DNA of 64,000 nt from Camellia lanceoleosa (GCA_025200525.1 CM045758.1:171010101-171074100), one strand, 5' to 3'; counted from the stretch's first letter, positions 1 to 12,861 are shown. Notes: generated from the letters alone by a model not told the origin. Numbers and translations: made by a program.

Positions 1-2770
1 AAAAGCTATGACCTTTTAAAAGGTAGGATTTCACCCATTGGCACCACATGGATTGCTCACCTCCAGAGACTAGAAACCAAATATGTTTAGATACAACAAC
101 TTTATTCCAAATCTCCATAGATTTAAACCCAAGACCCCTTTCACCTCAAAGGGCACACACTTTATCCCAAGCAACCTTAGCCCCAGTCTTCTTAAGATCA
201 AGACCAGACCACAGAAAAGATCTACACAAAGCCTCAATCTCCTTAATTACCTTTTTGGAAATAATAAAGAGAGAAGACCAATAAACTTGCATAGAGAACA
301 AGATAGAGCTAATCAACTGAGCCCTACCTGCATAGGACAAAACTTTGTTAGTCCAAGACTTAATCCTATTGGTTATCCTAGTAATCAAACTAGCACAATC
401 AACCGCTTTAAGCCTAATGGTAATCAAAGGGACACCCGAATATCTAATAGGCAGCTGACCTCCTGGAAATGAGTAACCTCTAGAATATTGCCCCTCAAGT
501 GATGATCACAGCCAGAGAAAAACACTTGGCTTTTATTAGGGTTGGGAGATAAATCAGAGAGAGTCTGAAATTCAGTAAGACCTTGTTTAATGAGAATAAC
601 AGATTGAATATGCCCCTTACAAAAAATCATGAGATCATCTTCAAAACAAAGGTTGACAATTTTATTTTCGCACATCTCCAGTGAAATTTGAATTAAGGAT
701 CAAGGGATTTCCATAACAATGACAAAAAGGTAAGAGGACAAAGGGTCTCCTTGTCTCAACCCCCCAGCACCTTGAAAATAACCATGCAAACTATCATTGA
801 TACAGATAGAGAAGGAAACGGAGGTAACACAAGCTTTTATTCAATTAATAAGTCGAGTTGGGAAAGCCATAGCTCTAAGCACATCAAACAAAAAATCCCA
901 TCTCACATTATCATATGCTTTCATGAGATAAACTTTCACGGAACATTTTGGAGAGGAAAACGTTTTATGGTATCCTCTCATAAGCTCCTAGGAAAGGAAA
1001 ATATTATCAGCAATTCTCCAACCATGGAAAAAAGCAGATTGCATAGGGTCAATAAGATCAGGTAGCACATTCTTGATCCTATTTGCAATGATTTTGGCAA
1101 TACACTTATAGATTGTGTTATAGCAAGAAATAGGCATGTAGTCCCTCACCTTGCCAGGGTTAGGGATCTTTGGCACTAAAGCAATAGTGGTATAGTTGAT
1201 CTTCTTAAGCAATTCCCCCGAGTCAAAAAAATATTTTATAGCTTGGATGACCTCATTACCAACAATGTCCCACGTACTGTGGAAAACCCTGCAGAGTAAC
1301 CATCAGGACCAGGAGCTTTATTAGGATTACGGGACCTAAAAGCACTAGTAATCTCTTCAACAGTCACATCTTGCCCCAAAGTAGCCACCTAGGCACTCGA
1401 AAGCCTTTTATTAATTAGCTCATTAACTCTACCAAACCCATTATAGTTACCCTCACTCGGAGAACCAAATAAATTGGAGAAGTGAGACACAAAAGCTTCA
1501 TGAATATCAAGGGGTTTAGTCACCCTAACCCCATTATCCATAGTAATACTACTAATTCTACCTTTGTTGATGTTATTACGAACAGTCCTAGAGAAAAAGC
1601 TATTGTTCCTATCTCCCAAACTCAGCTATTGGATTTTAGATTTTTGTTTAGCCAAACTCTCCTCAACCTAACACAAATCAATATATTTCTTACACAAAAT
1701 TCTCTCAGAAGATTGCAACTCCATATTCTCAAGATCCTTATCAAGTTTGATTTGGATATTCTCTAACTCTTCTCTAGAGACTTTAACTCTCACAAAGACA
1801 TCACTAAAATCTTTTTTGTTCAGATTTTTCAAGAGAGGTTTCAGAGTTCTAAGCTTATAACAAATTCTGAACATAGGAGAACCCCTGATATACTTCTACC
1901 ACACCCCTCTAACAGTAGAGGGAAAATCACAATGGCCAGCCCAAAAGTTAAAAAATTTGAATGGTTTCTTGAAACCAGTACCATCAGGAATGATACTAAA
2001 AACAACAGGAGAGTGGTCAGAAGGGCTAAAGGGACAGAAATGAGCATGAGACATAAGAAAAGTCTTAAGCCAATTATCATTCACTAAAACTCTATCAATT
2101 TTTAAAGCTATGTAATGACCATCCCTTTGTTTGTTAGCCCATGTGAAATGGCAACCACTATAGGAAATATCATCAAAACCAGCCTGAAGAATAAAGTAAT
2201 TGAACTGTGATTGGGTGCCCCTATCTTTTCATGAGGATATCTGATAGCATTGAAATCTCTCATCTAAACAACAGGGCTATTGGAGATTTGGGATGCAAGC
2301 TCCACAAGCTTATCAAAAAGAGTAACTCTTAACAGGTGTTGATTTTCAGCATACACAAAACCCACAACAAATTGTATATTAAGTTCTAAAAGGTTAAATT
2401 TACATAAAATAATCTAGTCAGATTGAAATAAAGGGCTAACAGAACAAAAGCAGGGGTCCCAACACACCCAAATACGACTAGAAGCATTGGTGTTGGAATT
2501 AGACAAAAGGCCCCATTTATTTTTAAATATATTACCAAAAACAGCCTGTTCATTAGCATGTTTAACTTTGATTTCCAAAATACTTAGGATTTTTAACTCC
2601 TTTTTCAAGACAAAATTCTTAATTTCTTTTTGTTTTAAAGGGTCATTAAGCCTTCTTATATTCCAAGAAGAGATTTTAAAATCCATAAGCAAATTATTAC
2701 TGTTAACCCAACATATATCAATCATTACCTGTTTTTCTTCCTCTGGCTGCCAGAGGATTTCACCTGTCAT
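1..2770 (-). pseudogene. LINE ORF2 (endonuclease-reverse transcriptase), broken and cut by window edge
   Basis: ORF2 nicks target DNA and primes reverse transcription. Endonuclease: SSWNIRRLNDPLKQKE at about 2620-2670, the acidic ILEIKVK segment at about 2570, and the catalytic SDHSP motif near 2010. A GDRN-S-FF linker segment follows at 1560-1619. Reverse transcriptase: TTIALVPKIPNPGKVRDY and CIAKIIANRIKNVLPDLIDP in 988-1212, then the active-site block CFEDDLMIFCKG near 630-650, where the usual FADD reads FEDD. The connection region KSWTNKVLSYAGRAQLI lies at 300-345. At least six frame breaks separate these blocks. The protein would continue left of base 1 into the C-terminal zinc-finger region. 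Confidence 0.85.
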
Positions 2771-4492
2771 TTCTTCTTCTTGATGCCTGAAGCTGCTTGT
2801 GGGGTCTTTTGTGCATCATCATATACAACTAAGGCTTCAGCTTCTATGGAGTTGCTGTCTTCCTCCATAACAGCAGAAGTTGCTGACTGAGTTGCTATTT
2901 CAGCTTCATCTATAATCTGATTTGCTTGCGGTGACAGAACTTGGGCCAACCCCAATGTTTCATCATGTAGTACCTTTATGGGAACTACACTGTTAATTTC
3001 AAATATGAGGCTCTCTCTATGCTGTGGTTATTCTATTTGAGGGGGATCCTTTCCTTGACTGCTTTCTCCTTCATCTGGTTCCCTAATCTTCTTTTTCCCT
3101 TTGGACTTAACAGTTTTCTATCCATCTTCCTTATCCTCTTTAGTTTCTTTTTGCATCTTGACCAATTGTGCCACTTAGTTTGAAACACAGTTTTTGGTAT
3201 CATGTCCAAACACTCTACAATGCTCACATTTTGCAAGTATGCCTCGGTATTCCACTCTGATTTTCGCCACTTCCTCCTCAGACTTAACAAAGAAGTTTTG
3301 AGGTAAAGGGGAGTCAACATCTACCTCCACACACACCCTTGCAAAATATACTCTACTCTCAGCGGAAGTAAGATGATCCACAAATAAAGGGATTCCAATC
3401 TTACTAGAGATTCTACTCTGCCCTTCAAAATCCTAGTATTCCATAGGGACATTAAACAATTTAACCCAAACTGGAATCTGTGAAACATGTTCCTTAGTAA
3501 GTCTCATCATTCTTTTCCACTTCTTCAAAAGTAGCAGTTTGTTACCCATGTACCAAGGTCTTCCTTCTAGGACCCTGCCACAGGCGTCTATATTGTCAAA
3601 AATAAAGAACATAAAGCCATCACCATTTGCTTAAACCTCCTTCAGCAACATGTTTTTTTACTGATTGAATGCACTATTTCTTATATAGTTAAAAGGTAGT
3701 TTCTTTATCCAAAAAATAACCCACTAAACTGGATTCCCGTTTTCCTAATCCCTTATGGCGAGGCGGCAATTCTACAATAGCTGGATCATCTAAAGGTGGG
3801 AGAGGAATATACCTGAGCTTAATCGGGGATCTGTTTGGCATCGTAGCCATATCTGCCTATGTTTTGGTTAGTCTATCACCTTTCTTTTGAATTTTAGCAA
3901 CCTCTACACGAACAAAACCCAATTGGTTGGGGTTTCCCCTATCCCCTCTGCCACACCCTCTTCGGTAAGATCCATAACCGCTTCCACCTTGCCTGGAAGG
4001 TAGGCCCATATTGAGGGTCGTGTTGGAAACATCTACCCTATGCTCTTGAAACTCCCTTAACCCACCAGAACTGCTTGGTACTTTAACTTGAGAGGCCAAC
4101 TTTGATTCAGTTTTTACCAAATCACTCAATTTAGAAGGAATATGCAAATCTATCTCTTCATTCTCAACCCTCCCTGGATTAGCTATGCCGGATTTCAGAC
4201 CATCGGATACAACAGAGGACCCATCTAGGTTGAGTTTGCTTCTTAACAAAAGAAGATGATTGGTTAGATCTGAAATGGCCTTCGATTGTTTGTCCTACAA
4301 ACCTCTACTTCTCTGAGCTTTTTCCACGAGAGTTGACAAATCATTTTCAAAAAGATTAACGATACCGTTTTTGGTATTATCAATCGATTTTGCCTCATTT
4401 CTAACCGGTAATTGGGGAAAATCATGCGTCAACAGACTTGTATTCACTAAGGTAGAAAACATTGCATTAGAGAAAGGATCAACCAACATCAA
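2767..4492 (-). pseudogene. LINE ORF1 (DUF4283-like plus CCHC zinc knuckle), broken
   Basis: ORF1 of plant LINEs encodes an RNA-binding protein that coats element RNA. Several minus-strand frames are collinear with that family: an N-terminal segment from 4492, a Gly/Arg-rich stretch near 3900-4030, a DUF4283-like stretch around 3420-3560 (WVKLFNVPMEYW is visible), and at 3175-3381 the knuckle CEHCRVFGHDTKNC, the usual C-x2-C-x4-H-x4-C spacing. The last open frame (2767-2955) is acidic and ends in a lysine run. Stops and frame changes at about 4295, 3857, 3400 and 3175 show it is inactive. The stop TGA overlaps the ORF2 ATG as ATGA. Confidence 0.75.
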
Positions 4493-4685
4493 TGAGGAAT
4501 TGAAAAACCCTAGAAACTAAGGTAGTTTCTAGAGAGATATAAGGCAATAGGTTCCGTGGATACTTTTTATTGGTGAAAGGTCCATCCTTTGTGAAATAAT
4601 TTGTTGAGAAGTCCTTTTATTTATTTTAAAGGACATTTTGTTTCAATTTTATCACTGAATTTATCTGTTGACTTTTTTTTGACTA

Positions 4686-4925
4686 TATGTTCAAATTGTT
4701 TTCTATTTGTTCAAATTTATACCTATATGTTCAAATTTATTTTCTATCTGTTTAAATTTTTTGACCGTCTGTTCAAATTTTTCCCCTTATATATTCAAAT
4801 ACCTATCTAAATTTTTTTATCTGTTCAAATTTTTTTCACTGAATTCTATTTATTTGTTCAAATCTTTGTTATTGAAATATACCAAAGTCAATATCTGTTC
4901 AAATTTTGAACAAATATGTTCAACG
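4686..4925. repeat. Dispersed TGTTCAAATTT low-complexity repeat
   Basis: About ten copies of (T/C)TGTTCAAAT-T(n) lie at irregular spacing of roughly 20-30 bases. Unit length and the bases between copies vary, so it looks like slipped AT-rich DNA rather than an ordered satellite. The open frames across it are compositional artefacts. Confidence 0.7.
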
Positions 4926-4929
4926 ACAA

Positions 4930-6046
4930 ATTTTTTTGAACCTATCTTCAACCTATATGTTTAATTTTTTGAATAGATATAGAGACTCAACAAATCTGCG
5001 TAGAGGTACAAACAGATATGTTTGTTCAATAACACAAATATTTCTTGCCACTATCTATTGGAATCATCATCAACAACAACAACGAAGAAGAAAAAGAAAG
5101 AAAAGATAATCAGATCATGAACAACAACAAACCAGATCTAAAAAAAATTAAAATTAAAAGCTACTCCTCTGAGATTCACAACAGATCTGTTGAAATGGCT
5201 ACCAGATCATATGCATAGAGATTCAACATATATCTCTCTCTCTAAAGTTCTCTTTCTCTCTCTATATCTATATACCTATACATACACAAATAAATGGCAA
5301 ACTAGTCTCATAGCTTTCCAGCCAATCGGAGTCTGCACAAGCGCCACCACAGGTTATCGAAAGCCTGACACACAGTCAGAAAAGATAAAGACAAGAGAAC
5401 CCCAAAAACACAACAATCTAGGATTTAGATATAGATCTGTTAAGTTACGAACCCTCAGATGATAGTCACCAGTGGAGAGAGGCAGTGGAAGTTAAGTTTC
5501 GAGGTGAGAATTAGAGATTGATGACAGATCTGTGGTGGGTCATAGCAATGACAATGGTTGTACCGTCCGACTCCTTTGGATCAAGCCCTTCCATCAAAGA
5601 TGACAACACCCCTGTCGACTTCAAGCTTTTGGATCCAAAAAACAACTTCGATCTGCTTTAGAGCTTTGATTGCCGAATAAGTCTTATCGATTCCCTCAGT
5701 CGAATCACTAACGGCAAAAGAAATCTTTGGCAGCTACTCGATCTAGTGAACGTGAGCCATGACGAGTGAATGAACTGCGGATATGGAGATAGCATAGTAT
5801 GATGTTGATATGGTAGCGCCAGCGACGCCAGATCTCTTCTCCTCATTCATCTCTCTCTCTTTCTCTATGATTGAAGTTAGGGTTTCAACTATGAATGTGA
5901 AACATATAGAGAAAGAGAGAGGGGTGACTTAGAGAGAAAAAAAAAAAGTAGGTTTTGAAAAATGTAAAATGAACAGATAATAGAGCGGTCCGAATAGATA
6001 AGTGCATGAATTTTAAGGGTAGTTTTACGAAGTCGTAGAATGATGT
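4930..6046. other. Unassigned sequence between LINE and Mutator-like element
   Basis: No gene is recognised. There is a purine-rich CAACAACAACGAAGAAG stretch (5070-5110), CT-rich runs (5228-5260) and several AGATCTGTT words. The minus strand at 5640-5900 looks like a plant leader (AAACCCTAACTTC, then GA-rich, then ATG near 5846) with a 62-codon open frame, which could be a captured gene 5' end; I do not recognise the protein. Confidence 0.4.
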
Positions 6047-6337
6047 GGACATATTGGATGCCTCTATTTATACACCACGTTTCATCTCAAGGCACACCTT
6101 TAGTAATTTGATAAACAAGAAATTTGTTCAATACATATCACAATCTTCCATCTTTATTCTTACTCGTACACCCCATCCACAATCTTTCATCTTTACCTTT
6201 ACTCACTCACACACCCCACCCATAATCTTCAATTTTCTATTTCCTTAAAAAAATTTATTGCATCTTTATCCTTCTAGTCAATTACATTTTTGACCTTCAC
6301 ACAAATTTCTCAATCCATATAATCCACTCCTACCAAT

Positions 6338-6372
6338 CCTAACCCTAACCCTAACCGCCGCCGCCGCCGCCC
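6338..6372 (+). repeat. CCCTAA telomere-like run followed by (GCC)n
   Basis: CCTAACCCTAACCCTAACC (6338-6356) abuts five GCC units. An opposing GGATTAGGGTTAAGG-TTATGG(n) run sits at about 7010-7048 in the other arm of the same Mutator-like element, so the two form a loose inverted pair. Too short and too degenerate to be a telomere; the plant telomere unit is also seven bases long. Confidence 0.6.
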
Positions 6373-7140
6373 ACTCGCTACATGTTGTCGTCGCAGCCAT
6401 TACTAGCTTCGGTTGCACCTCCTCCGCCATCCCTAACTCTAGCGACCCACTCCTTGCCATCCCTATCTCCCCTATCCAACTTTAATCCTAAACCTTAACT
6501 TCTCTACACTGTCGCCGCTGCTAAGCCAGCATTGCCCTTCCGAATCTCCTTCAGTCGGCGTCTTTTCTCTGCAAATCCTCGCTCCACTGCTATTCTCTCC
6601 CCCATTGCAGCTCCTCTCTCATCTTATTTTCACCTATAGCCCCTTTTTCTTTTTCTTCTTATTATCTTCAAACCCTAGATCTAGAAACTCAAATCTCTCT
6701 CTCTGTTGCAACTGCAAATCGAATGATGGAGTGAAGGAGCTGAGTCCCATTGTGGAGGGGATCTAAATGATGGGTAGCAGCAAAGTGTAGCCAACGAGAC
6801 TGGAGAGGGGTGACGAGAGTGAGGGAGATACGAGTTATAATGTCAGCAGTGAAGGAAAGGGCATCACAAGTTGCTACCATGGCAGAGGCGCAAATGAATT
6901 GGGGATGGAAATATAAAAATGGATGGTGTCGATTAGAGGATAGCGGCGGCAGAAAGAGGTAGGATGGTTGACGGCAACAGTTGATGGCGGCAACGGTTAC
7001 GGGATAGAGTTAGGATTAGGGTTAAGGTTATGGTTATGGTTATGGTTAGAGAAGATGAGGATATTTTGGAAATATTTGAAAATTGATATATTAAGTGACA
7101 AATAAAAAATTAAAATTGGGTGTGGTGTGCAATGAGTAAT

Positions 7141-10100
7141 TGTAGACGTCCCCGAACGCGCCCCGGGAGGGTTAACTCCCGTTCTGTTCGTTTTGCGGGT
7201 CTACTACAGTTTGGACTCGATTTGTGTCGGTTCTAAATCTTGAACCAAAGAGTCCAAATCCGGCAAATCGTTTGAGAAAATAGATTTTTGAAAAGTAGTG
7301 CCAAACATGGACTGCTTTGCCAGATTACAGAGTCGCCACCTAAATATTTTAAAATGGGAAATTTAGGAAACCCTGACTCGGTGCCGAAGGCCACGTGTCC
7401 GTCATTACCAAAGTGTCTTGGCTCGGGAGCTTGGGTACGATCGGCGAAGGTCAGCTATGAGCAACCCTTCGCGCCGTCCAAGACCGGCCTCTACTAACCG
7501 TGATATCCGATTTCGAAAACATTACATGTTCTTATTCCGGTTATTAGCCTAGAATTACTATGTGATGCGCACAACACAAAAGTATAGACTAGATTGCCTA
7601 ATTTGGAAATAAACATTGCATATCCGTTTTGTCTCGAAAAACGTGTTGGTTTTTGCTACTCGCAAGTAGGCTAAAATACGGATTTCAATGAGTTGTTCCA
7701 ATTTACGCAATCCAACCTCCACCCATAGGCATTCAAGCAGTTTATCACATAAGCACTTAGCCGCATGGCAGGCATACTGTCATGTTAACATTCACACGCA
7801 TGCGACATGCTAAAGCATAAAACTTACATCGTACTCCGTGCCAAAACAAGAAACTAGTTAGCAAACATGCATGACCTAGTTCATGTTAAGTGGCTAATGC
7901 AACACAGGCATAGATGCAATCTAGAGTAGGCTCGGCTAACCCTAAACATAGCATGTGAAATGCGCGTGTAGCACGTATTCAATTTGGAATTGAAAATTGA
8001 AATGCAGTTTGTATGATGTACCGAGCCCGGTGCATGTCAACAAATGCATGGATGCACGCATGCATTGCATAAGGTATGCTAAAATAAACATGCCCTAATC
8101 TACCATCGAAAGCGGGTAAATAAAAGGGATAGAAAGAAATGGGGATTTGGAAGACATACACCCACTCACACACACTTATTATAACTTTGCCCTCGCTCGG
8201 AGGGACCGAAAGAATATACAGTCCCAAAATAAATGAATAAATATTACAAATTCTAATTACTGAATAAATAAATGTGAAATAAAAGGGCCACGTACCGCCG
8301 GATCTTGTGAATGATGCATGCTCGATGTCCGCTTTGCCCGAACCCGCACCATGCCTCTGTTCGCTCTTTCTTTGCCTCTCGAAAATTTCCAGAGTCTGGG
8401 ACACCTTCCACATACCTGAATATTACCACCGGTGAAGGGTTGGACCATCTACCGCAAGGTTTGGCCACCTACCGCAATTGAGATTATCGGCACAAAAAGT
8501 GTGCCGGTTAAGATCAAGAGTGCCGGTCGGCACTAAATTCTGCGGAGACAGCTTTTGACAAAGAAGACAAAGAATAGAGCATGGTATGGAATTTTGGGAC
8601 AAATGTATGCACGGACACACTCCCTATCATGCAATGGACTCAAGGGAGCATGGCCCTCGACCCCCGGGCCACTAATCACGCATTTCAATGCATGATGGCC
8701 CAAGAAGCCAAAGTGTGCAACTTCAATGTGGAATAAAATGCACATAAGCAAACAAAGAGCTCAACCTCTATCATACTCAATTCAAGAGGTAAAGCATGCA
8801 TGTCAAATGCAACCTAAGCATGCAATCTAACATGCAATATGAACATGCAAGTATATAAACACGCTAGGCACACAACCTAAGCAACACATGCAAAGTAAGC
8901 ATGCTACAACATATGAGGGAATGGACTTAAACTAGATTAGGCAGCCTCAAACAAGCCTAAAACAGTGGCCATAGTGCCTAGAAATGGAGACTAAACACAC
9001 ACACACACGCGCAAGTGTTATGGTCCAAACCCAAGGCATAAACAAGGCAACTCTTAAGCACACTTAAAGAGGCTAAGTATGGACATATAGCATGCAACGT
9101 AAGCTCTGAAATCATGTTATAGGAGGTTCCAAACCAACTAAATAAATCAACGAAGCATGCAACAATGTTCACACATTCACATACTTGAAGCATACAAGCC
9201 ACAAAATGCAAAGAGGCTATATAATGCATGCTAGGATCGACTCAAAAAACTTAAGACAGACCTAAAGCATGGAAAAATAAGCACAAAATCTTCACAAATC
9301 TAAGCCTAAAACATGCTCGAACAAAGGCTAACAACCTAAGGCGTATTAAGGCAATTACAAGGCATCACATGGTAGGTATGCTAAGCATGCACCAAACTGA
9401 AAAATACCCTTCTACAATACTGATGAGGGATCAAAAATATGACTACCCACAGTAGATGACAAGCCCCAAATCAATATACAAACATGCTCAAAAGGCAATG
9501 CAAGATTAAGGCCCACAAAAGGGTATAACATGAAGTACCAAAAGGGTGCACCAAAAAGCCAAAGACCCTTCATGAGACATGTAGAGGGGGGTAAAATAAG
9601 ACACTTTTCAGGCCTGTCGAAGACCCAAAAACAGAAGCATGGTAGGCTAACAAAGCATGCAAAAATGGGGGCCAAAGAGGGGGTATAATGGTAAGTACTA
9701 CATGGAGACCCCCAACAGTATTGAGCCCTTCTTCAACATTGAAGAAGGGCTCAAAAAAAGCAACTTTGTAGTTTACATTAAAGCTCAAAAATACATGCAA
9801 CTATGGCTTAGATATGAACCAAGAAAATGCTAGTTTGAGGGAAATAGACACTTACCCTTGAAGACCAAAGGAACCAAAGAGGTTTTGATCCAAGAAAATG
9901 AACTCCTAGCCTCTGCAAATGACCTCCAATGCGCTGGAAATGGAGTGGTGGTGGTGGTGCTAGGTGGTGGTGAAGAAATAGCCCAAGATCAAGAGTGTTT
10001 GGAGGTGGAATGAGAGAGATATATTGAGAGATGGAGGGATGTATATGTATATATCAGATATACATATATTTCTCTGGTTTTTTGTTCCAAAGTCTCCAAC

Positions 10101-11023
10101 CTCAATCAAAGGAGGAGAGGGCCTCCTTATATAAGCAAAGTCAAGCCAAGACTTAGTGGCTAAGTCATTCAAAAAGGGTCAAGGGGGGGCAAGGCTTACT
10201 CTAGAAGTTTGGACAGCTGGTAAGGCTTCTTGAGGAAGCCAAGACAAGGGGTCAAGGCTTCCCCAAGAAGCCTTGAGCAAAGGGTGCAAAGAAGGAGGCC
10301 AAAGGTGGTTAAAGGGTGCAAAATGGGCACATGTATGCACGTGAAGTTCAGGTGCATCCCACCGGCACACCGGCATGCACCAAGCTTGGGGGGTGCAAAG
10401 GGTTCAAACCGGCCAGAAGATTCGATCATTGTCCAAAATAAAGTGCCGGTCGGCACTCTTTTCTGCCGGTCGGCTAAATAGAGTGCCGATGGATGATTCC
10501 TTGGTCAAAACATGGCCAGTGGGTATGCAAATTGAAGCCCCGGAAGTTAGCTTTCCAATGGCGTAAACCTTGCATCAAAATTCCTCCTATGCAAAACGTT
10601 ATGCCCTTTTCCGTGAAGCCGCGCAGACTCGATCCAAACGGGATGATGCCCAGCTTCAACCAATCATATCTCCTCCACCCTGACTTGGCTCTAGGAGATT
10701 CTTGAGTACAAATTGAAGCCCCGGAAGTCTTCTTTCCAACGATGGTGGCCTCATAGCTTAACTCCAAGTATGCAATTGAATAAGCCCGATTCAGCGAGGG
10801 CTGCTCGATTCTCTCCTACCCGGATTCATGGCGAACTTCTTCTCCAACCTATTTTCTCCCCTCCTCTCCTCTTTTCTTCAACTCCAAACCCTTAAACAAA
10901 GTGTTTGGGAAGATTTGCCTCTTCTTGTCAAGAAATCAACTGCGTTCTCGCACATCTCTCAACACCGAGCAAACCATTAGTAATGCCCAAGTCTTGAGGG
11001 CGGTCAAAAATGGGGTGTCTACA
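7141..11023. mobile_element. Probable solo LTR (3.9 kb) inserted in the Mutator-like element
   Basis: It begins TGTAGACGTCCCC and ends GGGGTGTCTACA, inverted ends with TG...CA, and is flanked by the 5-bp direct repeat GTAAT (7136-7140 and 11024-11028). These are LTR-retroelement signatures. No gag or pol motif is present in any frame, so a solo LTR is the simplest reading. LTRs this long are known from Ogre/Tat-type gypsy elements, but the family is an inference. Inside are GCATGC-rich DNA, AGTGCCGGTCGGCAC-like words at 8515-8535 and 10442-10485, a duplicated AATTGAAGCCCCGGAAG (10530 and 10712), and a TATA-like TTATATAAG at about 10131. Confidence 0.65.
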
Positions 11024-11175
11024 GTAATTGGTGTGTATTACGTAAGGTGTGTATCATAATCCTTTATCATTTGTGGTTATTTTACATTAGGTTAATATTG
11101 TAATAAAAAATAAATTAATTAATGGTGTGCCTTGAGATGAAAGGTGGTGTGTAAATAGAGACACCCAGACATATT

Positions 11176-12346
11176 ATTTTGGCGTATAGATCTCTAGATA
11201 AACAAAATTTAAAATTAAATTTATCGCCTGAGCGTTCTTTTGAAAATTAAAAAATACACATAACAAAACTATTAATATTTATATGAAAATCCAAAATAAA
11301 ATTGTAATCATATCTAAATCATAAGAAATTTAAATTTTTTTAAAACATAAGTTTGGCATGAAATTTTATTCATATTTAATTTAGTATATCTATATACTAT
11401 TAACACATTTCAAAATTTATTGATTTAAATTTATCCATATGTTAGGTAATCTAAATCGTATCTAATTTAAATTTTAAAATATTTAGATGAGCATTCAAAA
11501 TATTTAACCCAAATCTAATTTGAAATTTTTTTGCACACTCCTACACTTGAGATTAAACTATTTGAATAAAAATATATAATTTTTAATTTTTATAACATAT
11601 GACATAATTTTATTAAAGAACTATTTGATTATGTGTAAATTTTGAAATAAAAATATTTTTATCAACCAGGTTATACCATACAAATTGAGAATGCATCATT
11701 CCAATTTTTTCAATTTATTTATGAGTAATTATCAAAGATTCATGTTTTTTTAAATAAATAAAAAATAAATATAGTCACATAGTATACAAATAATTTTTCT
11801 TTAAAGTATAGATTATGTTTATTATGGGTCATGCAGCCATTTTGGCTCAAATTATCAAGAACTATAAATATTGAGGCTTAGGTCTAGGCCATTACAATGG
11901 CCTGGCACATTTTTGATAAATTACAAAAGTAAAAAAAATGTAGTCCTCTGGCCTATCCCAATTAAACTGTTTAATATAGAAATTTAGTATTTTATTTGTT
12001 TAATATAATAGTGTATTAGTATTTAAGTTTTTAATATTTGGAACATTAAAAAATATTAAATACTAAAAATTAAAAATAATCTGTAGTATCAGGGAGAGAA
12101 TGACTTTGATATGGAAAATTTAAAAAATATTAAAAACTAAAAATTAAAAATAATCTATAGTGTTAAGATCAAATAAAAAATTACTTTAATGTCAGCCAAA
12201 TCTTGAATTGGCCCGTATGATGAAAAAAAAAGAAGAGAGAGTATGAATGTGATCAACCAAAACTAAAGAGTGTGTGGAAAGATCTAAAAGTTGTATGGAG
12301 GTATCAAGTCTTATTTAAGGAGTGGCTCGAAGATTAGGGTCAATAG
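11176..12346. other. AT-rich intergenic DNA
   Basis: No gene is seen. A 74-bp-period direct repeat with two copies (about 12040-12170; AAAAATTAAAAATAATCT) is the only structure noted. Confidence 0.6.
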
Positions 12347-12861
12347 TGTTGGAAAATTAAAATTAAAATTTATTTTAATGGTTATGTCTGTTGAGATGGA
12401 AGGGTGTGTCCTTTTGAAGGGTCACAACTTTTTTAAAGAGTCATGGAGGAATCTTTAAATTCCTTCCCCCTTACTTAAATTTGGAAAAAAAAATAAAAAA
12501 ATTGTCATTTCTTTTTCACTTTGCATTTATTCTTCATATTTCCTTAGTCTAATTTTTCTATAAAGAGAGTACATGCACAACAAAATTCGCTAGGCTTGCA
12601 ATAGTAGTGCTGCTAGTGCAAGACATTGATCGTTATATCCTGGAAGATAAGCGTCCATTGAATCCTAAACACCAGTGGGAGAACGAATCTGTCTTAAAGA
12701 AAGAGTGTCACACACTCGATTTGATTAGGTTTTATCTATTTATGTGCTGTAAGTTTTGTTACATTATTTTGTCAATTTATTTCAGTTTTGGTTTTACCCA
12801 AAAACCGTTTACATATTTTAAAATTTTATTTTCCATATGGTTTGGTACTATTTTTCTAACA
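12347..12861 (+). repeat. 5' LTR of copia-like element
   Basis: 515 bp, TGTTGG...CTAACA. Matches the split 3' LTR along its length, except that about 95 bp (near 12443-12537) is missing from the 3' copy. Shared landmarks are GCTAGGCTTGCAATAG and GTGCAAGACATTGATCGTT. Confidence 0.85.

Larger units (their letters stand above)
1..4560 (-). mobile_element. Degenerate L1-type LINE retrotransposon, 3' end beyond window
   Basis: The minus strand reads in order ORF1 (nucleic-acid binding, zinc knuckle), apurinic-type endonuclease, reverse transcriptase and the start of the C-terminal region, the layout of plant L1 elements. All parts are interrupted by stops and frameshifts, so this is a dead copy. 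The 3' UTR and poly(A) tail would lie left of base 1. The 5' boundary is not clear; the leader upstream of the first ATG (4492) holds TTTCTAGGGTTTTTCAATTC, and I place the edge near 4560 only approximately. No target duplication can be assessed because one end is missing. Confidence 0.85.
6056..11166. mobile_element. Non-autonomous Mutator-like element (Pack-MULE/MITE type), split by an LTR insertion
   Basis: The ends are inverted copies over about 43 bp (6056-6098 and 11124-11166) sharing the 19-base block TTTCATCTCAAGGCACACC with four mismatches elsewhere. It is flanked by the 9-bp direct repeat GGACATATT (6047-6055) / AGACATATT (11167-11175). A 9-bp duplication with this kind of end is typical of Mutator-like elements. 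Without the 3.9-kb insertion it is only about 1.2 kb and holds no transposase. The left arm has a two-copy repeat (6160-6240: CACCCCATCCACAATCTTTC and a variant), then a GC-rich, gene-like stretch (6340-7000), so it may have captured host sequence. Confidence 0.8.

Noticed and set aside
4601..4964. Phe/Leu-rich frames that look like membrane proteins
   Set aside because: Produced by TGTTCAAATTT and T-rich repeats; no conserved family.
6338..6372. Interstitial telomere
   Set aside because: Only about three hexamer-like units, not the seven-base plant repeat, and inside a Mutator-like element.
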